Assembly (NCBI RefSeq): GCF_030232585.1
Contig: NZ_JASPJX010000001.1
Location: 288,238-352,237 of the forward strand
Direction: 5' to 3'
Origin: Corynebacterium sp. MSK008
GTDB lineage: Bacteria; Actinomycetota; Actinomycetes; Mycobacteriales; Mycobacteriaceae
DNA: 64,000 nucleotides
Each line of letters begins with the position of its first letter. Positions within the stretch are counted from its first letter, which is position 1. The notes beneath the pieces are model-generated. The model was not told the DNA's origin. It saw only the letters and a list, made by a program, of their open reading frames with translations, and made no database searches. Position numbers and translations under genes: made by a program. Below, piece by piece: positions 56,876 to 64,000 of this stretch.

Positions 56876-57904
56876 CTAGAGCGGGCTGAGCACGTTGGCG
56901 GTCAGCGAGAACAGGTCCTTCGGATCGTCCGGATCGGCGACTAGGTCGATGAACTCCTCGAACTCAGTGCCTGCCACAGAATCGCGCAGATAGCGCAGCG
57001 CGGAGAAGTCCTCGATGGCAAAGCCGACGGAGTCGAACAGGGTGATCTCCTCGTCGCTGGTGCGGCCAGCGTGCTTGCCGGCGATGACCTTCCACAGCTC
57101 TACGATCTCGAAGTCGTCGTCTTTGTTCTGGATCTCGCCCTCGATGCGGGTCTGCGGCGGGAACTCCACGAACACGGTGGCGTCGTCGAGAATGCGCGCA
57201 TCTAGCTCAGTCTTGCCGGGACAATCGCCGCCGACGCCGTTGATGTGCACACCGGGGCGGACGAGCGAGTAGTCCAGGATGGTGTTCTGCGCCTTATCGG
57301 CGGTGCATGTGGTGATGATGTCCGCGCCTTCGACCGCGTCCTCGACGCTGGCGGCCATGTAGACCTCGATGCCGAGCGGCTCGATGTTGCGGCGGAACTT
57401 CTCCATCGCATCCGGGTCGATGTCGAAGATCCGCACGCGCTCGATGCCCAGTGCGGCGCGGAAGCCCAGGGCCTGGAACTCGGACTGCGAGCCAGCGCCA
57501 ATCATCGCCATGACCTCGGAGTCCTTGCGCGCGAGGTACTTCGCGGCCATGGAGGAGGTCGCGGCGGTGCGCAGCGCGGTCAGCAGCGTCATCTCCGCCT
57601 CGAAGGTGGGGTAGCCGTTGTCCACATCCGCCAGCACGCCGAACGCGGTGACGGTCTGGTAGCCGCGGGCAGGGTTGGAGGGGTGGCCGTTGACGTACTT
57701 GAACGCGTACTCGTTGGAGTCCGAGGTGGGCATGAGTTCGATCACGCCGATGGGGGTGTGGCTGGCGACGCGCGGGATTTTGTCGAAGCTTTCCCAGCGC
57801 ACGAAGTCTTCCTCAATGTAGCTCTGGATGCCGGCGATGAGTTTTTCCACGCCGTGGTGGTTGATCCAGCGGCACATGTTCTGGACGTCTACGAGCTGAG
57901 GCAT
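56876..57904 (-). CDS. ocd: Ornithine cyclodeaminase
   Basis: 342 residues of the OCD/mu-crystallin family: AAKYLARKDSEVMAMIGAGS contains the NAD-binding GAGSQSE, and VHINGVGGDCPGKTELDA the conserved catalytic Asp region. It converts ornithine to proline and ammonia using NAD+. AAAGGA precedes the ATG at 57904; a longer in-frame extension is antisense-like. It is the last gene of the putA-permease-ocd set, so ornithine is likely channelled to proline and then glutamate. Confidence 0.9.
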   Translation of the reverse strand: MPQLVDVQNMCRWINHHGVEKLIAGIQSYIEEDFVRWESFDKIPRVASHTPIGVIELMPTSDSNEYAFKYVNGHPSNPARGYQTVTAFGVLADVDNGYPTFEAEMTLLTALRTAATSSMAAKYLARKDSEVMAMIGAGSQSEFQALGFRAALGIERVRIFDIDPDAMEKFRRNIEPLGIEVYMAASVEDAVEGADIITTCTADKAQNTILDYSLVRPGVHINGVGGDCPGKTELDARILDDATVFVEFPPQTRIEGEIQNKDDDFEIVELWKVIAGKHAGRTSDEEITLFDSVGFAIEDFSALRYLRDSVAGTEFEEFIDLVADPDDPKDLFSLTANVLSPL

Positions 57905-57960
57905 ATGGTTCCTTTCGGGTTGGTTGGGTGTTTGTGTGTGCGGTTGCGCGTGTAGCAGCG

Positions 57961-59475
57961 CTACGGGTTGCGCCGCGGCGGGTCGATGTCGGGGGCTTGT
58001 TCGCCGGTAATTGTCTCGTAGTTCACGTGGGACCGGGAGATGAACTCCACCCGGTCGCGCACCTTGAACCAGCCCCACGCGAGTGCCGGCCACATCAGCA
58101 GTGACACCAGAAGCGTCCACGTGCCGATGGGGTAGTCGAAGGCCATGAGGATGACCACGAGCACCAAGAACAGCAGTGAGATAATGTCCGTGAACGGGGA
58201 GAACCGAGCGCGGTAGTCGGGGCGGGTGTATTTGCCCTGGCGCGCCAGCCGGACGAAACGCATGTGGGACAACGAGATCGCCGCCCACGACGCCATCGTG
58301 CCCAGCGCGGCGATGTTGAGCACCACCTCGAACGCGGCTTCGGGGACGAAGTAGTTCAGCACAACGCCGAACAGCGCAACACCGGTGGTGAGCAGGATGC
58401 CACCGTAGGGTACGCCGCCCTTGGTCACCTTGCCCGCCCACTGCGGGGCGGAGCCGGCCTTGGACAGCGAGTACATGATGCGACCGGTGGAGTACAGGCC
58501 CGCGTTGAGCGAGGACAGTGCCGCGGTGATGACCACCAGCTGCGTGATGGCACCTGCGTACGGCACGCCGATGGAGTCGAAGAAGGTCACAAACGGGGAC
58601 TCGTCGCCCGAGTACTCGGTGTACGGCAAGAGCAGGCACAGCAGCAGCACGGAGCCGAAGTAGAACACCAGCAGGCGGAAGACCACGGCGTTGATGGCGC
58701 GCGGGATGTCCTTCTTCGGGTTCTTCGCCTCGCCGGAGGTGGTGCCCAATAGCTCGATACCGGCGTAGGCGAACACGACACCCTGAATCACAATCAACGC
58801 GGGTAGCACACCGTTGGGGAACCAGCCGCCGTTGTCCGTGATCAGCGACAGCCCCGTCAGGTCGCCGCTCGGGTTGCCGAAGACCACCATGAAGATGCCC
58901 ACGGCGAGGAATACGAGCAGGAACAGCACCTTAATCAGCGAGAACCAGAATTCCATCTCGCCGAAGAACTTCACCGACACAAGGTTCATGCCGGTGACAA
59001 GCGCGATGATGACCAGGGCGTAGACCCACTGCGGCACGTCGTTGATCCAGCCGTAGAACTGACCGAACCAGCGGATGTAGATAGCCAGCGCGGTTGCGTC
59101 CGCCACCGCGGTGGCGGCCCAGTTGAACCAGTACAGCCAGCCGGAGACGTACGCCGCTTTCTCGCCGTAGAACTCGCGGGTGTAGGAGACGAACGATCCG
59201 GAAGTCGGACGGTGGGCGATGAGCTCGCCCAGGCTGCGCAGGATGAGATAGCCGATGAACCCGCACAACAGGTACATCAGGGCTAGCGACGGGCCGGCCG
59301 CTTCCAAGCGCGAACCCGCGCCGAGGAACAGGCCAGTGCCGATCGCCGAGCCGATGGCGATCATGTTGATTTGGCGCGTGGACAGGCCTTTCTGCAGACC
59401 CGCGTCTTCGTCTGGGACGACACCGGCCTTCGGGCGGGCCGACGCGTCCGACTGTGGTGGAGGGGCAGTAGTCAT
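57961..59475 (-). CDS. Amino acid permease (APC family, proline/ornithine-like)
   Basis: 504 residues with ~12 helices. The family signature at the first helix is IGSAIGTGLFLGAG; the EAKNPKKDIPRAI loop follows helix 6. It resembles the AAT group (ProY, AnsP, GabP). Location between putA and ocd suggests proline, ornithine or arginine as substrate. It starts 36 bp after putA and ends 56 bp before ocd. Confidence 0.88.
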   Translation of the reverse strand: MTTAPPPQSDASARPKAGVVPDEDAGLQKGLSTRQINMIAIGSAIGTGLFLGAGSRLEAAGPSLALMYLLCGFIGYLILRSLGELIAHRPTSGSFVSYTREFYGEKAAYVSGWLYWFNWAATAVADATALAIYIRWFGQFYGWINDVPQWVYALVIIALVTGMNLVSVKFFGEMEFWFSLIKVLFLLVFLAVGIFMVVFGNPSGDLTGLSLITDNGGWFPNGVLPALIVIQGVVFAYAGIELLGTTSGEAKNPKKDIPRAINAVVFRLLVFYFGSVLLLCLLLPYTEYSGDESPFVTFFDSIGVPYAGAITQLVVITAALSSLNAGLYSTGRIMYSLSKAGSAPQWAGKVTKGGVPYGGILLTTGVALFGVVLNYFVPEAAFEVVLNIAALGTMASWAAISLSHMRFVRLARQGKYTRPDYRARFSPFTDIISLLFLVLVVILMAFDYPIGTWTLLVSLLMWPALAWGWFKVRDRVEFISRSHVNYETITGEQAPDIDPPRRNP

Positions 59476-59511
59476 CAGGGTGCTCCCTGTGTATCTCGGT
59501 GGACGGGGGTC

Positions 59512-62500
59512 TTAGTTCCGGATGCCGGCCGGATCGTGGATCACGCCGAAGCGGTGCAGCGTCGCAGAGACGGCCTGCTCCAGCAGGTAGGGGAGGAGTT
59601 CGCGGCGCCCGTCGATGAGCACGGGCCCGTCGAAGACCGCGGTGGCGACGTCGCCGTAGAGCTCCTCAGGTGCGCTGCCCACCACGCGGATGCGGTCGGG
59701 CGTGCCTGTGACGGTGTGTGCGTCGACAGTGACATCGGCTGCCTCAAGTTCGCGGGCGATCGCATCCTGGGCAACTATGCGCACCTCGGTGCCGGTGATC
59801 GCAGCGGCAAGCAGCTGGCGGTACACCTCACGCAGCTGGTAGCCCTCGCCGACGTAGACCACCACCGGCTCCAGGGTGCTGCGGTAGCGGAAGATGTTCG
59901 CCTCGGAACGCAGGCCGGAGTGGTCGTGGCCGCGGCCGAATTCCATGTCCCACGCGCGCTGGTCGTACTCGGCGGCGCGCGAGAGCCAGCCGAAGTCCTC
60001 GTCGCTGACGTTGGCACGGAATGCGTCGAGAAGCTCCTGCACCCTCGCCGAGATACTTACGCCTAACGACGGCGCCAGCTCCGCCCGCTCCCGCCAGGTG
60101 CCCATCTGCGCGACGTAGTTCGGCCCGCCCGCCTTCGCGCCGGGGCCCACGGAGGATTTCTTCCAGCCGCCGAACGGCTGGCGCTGCACGATTGCACCGG
60201 TGATGCCGCGGTTGACGTAGACGTTGCCGGCCTCGACGCGGTCGAGCCACGTGGTGATTTCCTCGCCGTCGAGGGTGTGGATGCCGGCGGTGAGGCCGAA
60301 GCCGGTGGAGTTCTGCCACTCAATCGCCTCGTCCAAGTCCTTGGCGTGCATGATGCCCAGCACCGGGCCGAAGCACTCGTTCTGGTGGTACCAGGAGCCC
60401 GGCTTCACACCTTCGCGGATGCCGGGGGACCAGAACTTGCCCTCGTCGTCGAGCTTGCGGGGTTTTAGCAGCCACTTCTCGCCCGGCTCCAGTGTGGCCA
60501 GGCCGCGCTCGAGCTTCTCGCCCGGGGCTTCGATCAGCCCGTTCATGGTGGTGGACAGGTCGGTGCCCGGGCCCACCACCAGGGTGGAGGCTGCGTCGAG
60601 CAGCTGGTTTATTAAGCGTTCGGACTCGCCGGCGGAGCCGACAAGGATCGCCAGCGAGGCCGCGGAGCACTTCTGGCCTGAGTGGCCGAACGCGGACAGG
60701 TACAGGTCGTTGACCGCGAGGTCCGGGTCGGCGGACGGGGTGATGATAATGGCGTTCTTGCCGGAGGTTTCCGCCATGACGTTGAGCTGCGGGTTCCAGG
60801 ACTTGAACAGCTGGGCGGTTTCGGAGGCACCGGTGAGGATGATGGCATCCACGGCGTCGTCTGTAAGCAGGGCCTTGCCGGCCTCGCCCTCATCCGCGCG
60901 CACGTACTGCACGGTGTCGGCGCTTACGCCCTTCTCGGCGAAGACCGCCTGGACGCAATCGGCGATGAGCTTGGCGCACTGCGTCACCTGCGGCGCCGGC
61001 TTGAGAATGACGGCGGATCCGGCGGCCAGCGCCGCCACCACGCCACCGGTGGGGATGGCTACCGGGAAGTTCCACGGCGGAACAACCACCGTCAGTTTGT
61101 TCGGCTCGAAGTCCGCGGCAATGTCGTTGAGGTGCCGGGCGCTGTCGGCGTAGTAGGTGCAGAAATCGATCGCCTCTGAGATCTCCGGGTCGGACTGGTC
61201 CACCGTCTTGCCTGCTTCGTGGGCGGCGACCGCGATGAAGTCGCCGCGGCGGCGCGCGATCTCGTCGCCGATGGCGTCGAGGACGTCGGCACGCTCGCCG
61301 GCGGAAAGCGCGCCCCAGGCAATCTGGGCTTCCTTAGCGCGGGCGATGTGGTCGGCGATTACGGACGGATCGGTGATCTCGTTGCCGGTGTCCACCGCCG
61401 GCGGGTGTGCTAGGTGCTCGATTGCCCAGGTACGGTTGGCCTCCAGTGCCGGATCGGTGTCCGGCTCGTTGATGAAGCGTCCGGTGGTGCCGGCCTCCGC
61501 GGCGGCCTGGCGTCCGGTCTCCTGCGTGCGGTCCTGCTCCCGGTTCGGGCCGTTGTGGATGTCCCATCGGTTGTCCACCGCCCAGCGGAAGACCTCCTCT
61601 TGCTCCTTGATCGGGTCGCGCTTGGCGGTCTTGGGCGCGAACAGGGCGTGCAAGAAGTTCTGGGGCGCCGCATTTTCTTCGAGTCGGCGCACGAGGTAGC
61701 TCACCGCCACATCGAAGTCTTCCTTGCGCACGACGGGGGTGTAGAGGATCTGACGGCCGTAGGCCTCGCGCACGATCTGCTGCTGCGCCGGCGACATTCC
61801 CTGCAGCATCTCCGAGTCGAGCATGCTGGCCACACCGCGGCGCTGCGCAAGCTCGTAGGCGAGCGCGGAGGTGAACAGGTTGTGGGAGGCGATGCCGATG
61901 GAGACGCTGTCGGCGTACTCGGGGCGCACGATGACATCGAGCAGGCGGTAGTAGTTCGCGTCCACCTCGTCCTTGGTCAGGTACGGCGCCTGCGCCCAGC
62001 CCTTGACCTCCGCGTGATGTCGCTCCATGGACAGGTTCGCGCCCTTGACCAGGCGGATCTTGATCTTGGTGCCGCCGTCGGCCACGCGCTTCTGCGCGAA
62101 GTCCGCCAGGTACTCCAGGGCGCCGAGCGTGTCGGGCAGGTACGCCTGCAGCACGATGCCGCCCTGGTAGTCCTTGAACTCGTCTTCGCTGAGCAGCTGC
62201 GTGAACACGTCGAGCGTGAGGTGGAGATCGTGGTACTCCTCCATGTCCATGTTGATGAACACCTGGGGGCTACGGTCGCGCGCGGCGCGGTACAGCGGGC
62301 GGATACGGTCCTTGACCAGGCGCACGCACTCGTCGTAGTCCCAGTGATTGAGCTGGGAGACCATCGAGGAAGCCTTGACGGAGACATACGTCACGCGAGG
62401 ATTCTTGATCAGGTTCAGGGTTCGCTCGGCACGGTCCGTCGCTTCTTTCTCGCCGAGTACTGCCTCGCCTAGCAGATTGAGGTTGAGCTGCTCGCCGCGC

Positions 62501-62943
62501 TTTTGCGCGTTGTCGAGCAGGTTGTTCAGTGCGTCTGACTCAGCGTCCAGCACGAGATGGCCCACCAGCTGGCGCAGGCGCATGCGCGCCGCGGGGACGA
62601 CCACGAAGGGCAAGAACGGGCCGACGAAGGCGCCAGCGCCCACGAGCAGGGCATTGATGCGACCGAGGAACGATGCGTCGACGCCCTTGGTGATTGCACG
62701 CAGTGCGTTCGCCGCTACCCGGTTGTCCTCAGGGCGCATGACGCGGTCAACGAAGTCCATGGTGAAGCGGACCCCGTTGTCGTCGCGAAGCATTTCCGCG
62801 AGCTGTTGCGTCTGGGCATCATCCGCATCCGCGTCGGCGGTAGCTTCCATCCAGTGGTACGCGCGGGCGACGGCTGCTTCCACGACATTGTCGAGTTCAG
62901 TGCTGTTTTCCGGCGGCAGCTGGTTGGTGTGCAAATTCGGCAT
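59512..62943 (-). CDS. putA: Bifunctional proline dehydrogenase / P5C dehydrogenase
   Basis: 1143 residues. The N-terminal FAD barrel (~100-470) has YVSVKASSMVSQLNHWD and IRLVKGANLSMERHHAE. The aldehyde dehydrogenase (~520-1000) has VVPPWNFPVAIPTGG, the catalytic Cys ~758 in GHSGQKCSAAS and PFGGWKKSSVG. A C-terminal domain of ~140 residues follows. No ribbon-helix-helix repressor domain is present at the N-terminus. It oxidises proline to glutamate on the membrane/cytosol face. AAGGAA precedes ATG. An IS element sits upstream. Confidence 0.96.
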   Translation of the reverse strand: MPNLHTNQLPPENSTELDNVVEAAVARAYHWMEATADADADDAQTQQLAEMLRDDNGVRFTMDFVDRVMRPEDNRVAANALRAITKGVDASFLGRINALLVGAGAFVGPFLPFVVVPAARMRLRQLVGHLVLDAESDALNNLLDNAQKRGEQLNLNLLGEAVLGEKEATDRAERTLNLIKNPRVTYVSVKASSMVSQLNHWDYDECVRLVKDRIRPLYRAARDRSPQVFINMDMEEYHDLHLTLDVFTQLLSEDEFKDYQGGIVLQAYLPDTLGALEYLADFAQKRVADGGTKIKIRLVKGANLSMERHHAEVKGWAQAPYLTKDEVDANYYRLLDVIVRPEYADSVSIGIASHNLFTSALAYELAQRRGVASMLDSEMLQGMSPAQQQIVREAYGRQILYTPVVRKEDFDVAVSYLVRRLEENAAPQNFLHALFAPKTAKRDPIKEQEEVFRWAVDNRWDIHNGPNREQDRTQETGRQAAAEAGTTGRFINEPDTDPALEANRTWAIEHLAHPPAVDTGNEITDPSVIADHIARAKEAQIAWGALSAGERADVLDAIGDEIARRRGDFIAVAAHEAGKTVDQSDPEISEAIDFCTYYADSARHLNDIAADFEPNKLTVVVPPWNFPVAIPTGGVVAALAAGSAVILKPAPQVTQCAKLIADCVQAVFAEKGVSADTVQYVRADEGEAGKALLTDDAVDAIILTGASETAQLFKSWNPQLNVMAETSGKNAIIITPSADPDLAVNDLYLSAFGHSGQKCSAASLAILVGSAGESERLINQLLDAASTLVVGPGTDLSTTMNGLIEAPGEKLERGLATLEPGEKWLLKPRKLDDEGKFWSPGIREGVKPGSWYHQNECFGPVLGIMHAKDLDEAIEWQNSTGFGLTAGIHTLDGEEITTWLDRVEAGNVYVNRGITGAIVQRQPFGGWKKSSVGPGAKAGGPNYVAQMGTWRERAELAPSLGVSISARVQELLDAFRANVSDEDFGWLSRAAEYDQRAWDMEFGRGHDHSGLRSEANIFRYRSTLEPVVVYVGEGYQLREVYRQLLAAAITGTEVRIVAQDAIARELEAADVTVDAHTVTGTPDRIRVVGSAPEELYGDVATAVFDGPVLIDGRRELLPYLLEQAVSATLHRFGVIHDPAGIRN

Positions 62944-63048
62944 ATGTGTTCCTTACCACTAGAACAGAACAATGTGACAGCACACAAACTAATGCAAAAT
63001 CTAGGTGCACACCACTGATTTAGAAAAGATTCCTTGTGCGCACGAAAA
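62944..63048 (-). promoter_or_regulatory. putA promoter region abutting the IS element
   Basis: 105 bp, AT-richer than its surroundings, between putA and the IS terminator. On the minus strand TTCTAGTGG lies ~15 nt before the SD. It has no ORF. The boundary between native DNA and IS end cannot be fixed because the other IS end is out of view. Confidence 0.35.
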
Positions 63049-63077
63049 AGCCCCGGAAACCACAGGTTTCCGGGGCT
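63049..63077 (-). terminator. Transposase terminator
   Basis: AGCCCCGGAAAC and GTTTCCGGGGCT form a perfect 12-bp stem around CACAG; on the minus strand it is followed by TTTTTCG. It would block read-through from the transposase into putA. Confidence 0.85.
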
Positions 63078-63089
63078 GGGGAGAGGGGG

Positions 63090-64000
63090 CTAGATGTACT
63101 GACCGGGTACGTTGGTCAAGCGTGAGAAGGGCGGCTGGTTCCCGCAAGCGGTGTGGGGCCGGTGGTGGTTGTAGTAGTGCAGCCAGCCGTCGAGTTCTCC
63201 GCGGCGTTCGGTCTCGCTGGTGTAGCAGCGGGCGTAGGCCCAGCCGTCGGCCAGGGTGCGGTGGAAGCGTTCGATCCTCCCGTTGGTCTGCGGCCGATAG
63301 GGCCTGGTGCGCTTGTGCCGGATGCCGAGCTCGTGGCAGGTGTCTCGCCACAGGTGTGAGCGGTACGCGCCGCCGTTGTCGGACAGGACCCGCTCAACGG
63401 TCACCCCGCGTGCGTTGAACCACTCGACGGCCCGAACGAGGACCGCGGAGGCGGTGAGGGCGGTTTCGTCGTCGTGGATCTCGGCGTAAGCGACGCGGGA
63501 ATGGTCGTCGATGACGGTGTGGACGTAGGCCTTGCCCATCAACGGGTCGATGTACTTGTTCTTGGGCTTGCCCAGGGTGGCGGCGCGGTTCTTCTCGCCC
63601 TGCTGGCGGCCGACGTAGCGCCAGCCGCCGCCGTCGGGGATGTTGCCGAGCTTCTTCACGTCGACGTGCAGCATCGCCCCGGGGTGGTCGTGCTCGTAGC
63701 GGCGGACCGGCTCCCCGGTTGCCCGGTCGACATGCGAAAGCCGGTTCAGGTGCGCGTCGACGAGGATCCGGTGAACCGTCGACGGAGCGATCCCCAGCCG
63801 GCAAGCGAGCTGCACGGGTCCTTCTCGAAGACGGAGACGGAGCTGGATGCAGCGCTTCGTCGTCTTCGCGTTGGTCTTGTTCGGCGAGTGATGCGGCCGT
63901 GACGAGCGGTCCTGCATCGACTGGCCGGCGCGATAGCGGTCGGCCCAGCGCTTCACAGTGGGCCAGGAAACCTGGAACCGGGCGGCGACCTCGCTGATCG
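63090..64000 (-). CDS. IS481-family transposase (5' end beyond the window)
   Basis: At least 303 residues, open to the right edge. The start of the visible part (ISEVAARFQVSWPTVKRWAD) is an HTH, continuous with the frame beginning at a GTG at 63956, so that GTG is probably not the start. The DDE core is complete: LHVDVKKLGN, TVIDDHSRVAYAEIHDDE and NGRIERFHRTLADGW, plus YRPQTNG. It is intact and may be active. The C-terminus ends FSRLTNVPGQYI. Confidence 0.93.
   Translation of the reverse strand, partial: ISEVAARFQVSWPTVKRWADRYRAGQSMQDRSSRPHHSPNKTNAKTTKRCIQLRLRLREGPVQLACRLGIAPSTVHRILVDAHLNRLSHVDRATGEPVRRYEHDHPGAMLHVDVKKLGNIPDGGGWRYVGRQQGEKNRAATLGKPKNKYIDPLMGKAYVHTVIDDHSRVAYAEIHDDETALTASAVLVRAVEWFNARGVTVERVLSDNGGAYRSHLWRDTCHELGIRHKRTRPYRPQTNGRIERFHRTLADGWAYARCYTSETERRGELDGWLHYYNHHRPHTACGNQPPFSRLTNVPGQYI

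Larger units (their letters stand above)
63049..64000 (-). mobile_element. IS481-family insertion sequence, left part
   Basis: Includes the transposase gene and terminator. The terminal inverted repeat should lie between ~62990 and 63048, where ATTTAGAAAAGATTCC could be an end, but no partner end is visible to prove it. It sits ~100-150 bp upstream of putA in the same orientation. Confidence 0.7.

Overview
The window is a chromosomal segment of a high-GC Corynebacterium. The evidence is gene order shared with C. glutamicum and, in part, Mycobacterium tuberculosis: dapB-thyX locus-dapA-rnj-ftsK-terC-pgsA-cinA-clgR-pspA, bioYMN, recA-recX, gluABCD, then miaB-Rv2732c-DUF349-miaA-dapF-hflX-lexA-divS-nrdR-hrpA-oxyR. 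Many genes begin 6-9 nt downstream of a TANNNT -10 box and have no Shine-Dalgarno, which is the leaderless start style common in this order. I saw no rRNA, tRNA, prophage or CRISPR array. Species is not assigned.

Layout. 1-5.7 kb: an accessory block with a partial aldehyde dehydrogenase, two MpaB/Lcp-type oxygenases, a DUF6230/DUF6114 envelope pair and an FAD oxidoreductase. 5.8-16.1 kb: a lipoprotein, the lysine/DAP locus with a ThyX-like protein that has lost its catalytic signature, RNase J, two tandem secreted paralogues and FtsK. 16.1-22.7 kb: terC behind a yybP-ykoY (Mn2+) riboswitch, pgsA, cinA, clgR, pspA and the biotin ECF importer bioYMN. 22.7-30 kb: SOS-controlled recA-recX, a BioQ-box-linked bioW-bioF pair and the glutamate ABC importer. 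31.6-36.7 kb: a two-component system with a divergent ABC exporter, inserted between miaB and its usual neighbour. 36.8-50.6 kb: conserved housekeeping genes, with the PTS locus reduced to ptsH and sugR. 50.6-56.8 kb: hrpA and the OxyR-AhpC-AhpD peroxide defence. 56.9-63 kb: putA-permease-ocd, an ornithine/proline degradation operon. 63-64 kb: the end of an IS481-family element just upstream of putA.

The strongest unexplained signals are these. (1) The 11-mer GCTTATCGACG occurs nine times between 8.2 and 41.4 kb, three of them as an identical 17-mer, in both coding and intergenic DNA. (2) A full-length ThyX relative has lost the RHR signature. (3) A ~70-bp palindromic element occurs at 16.2 kb and again, inverted, at 20.5 kb. 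(4) A perfect 42-bp palindrome lies at 37.5 kb. (5) Oxygenases, an aldehyde dehydrogenase and envelope proteins cluster at the left end. (6) The terC leader shows mutually exclusive pairings that suggest how Mn2+ switches translation on. Family assignments come from recognising motifs and gene order; no database search was possible.
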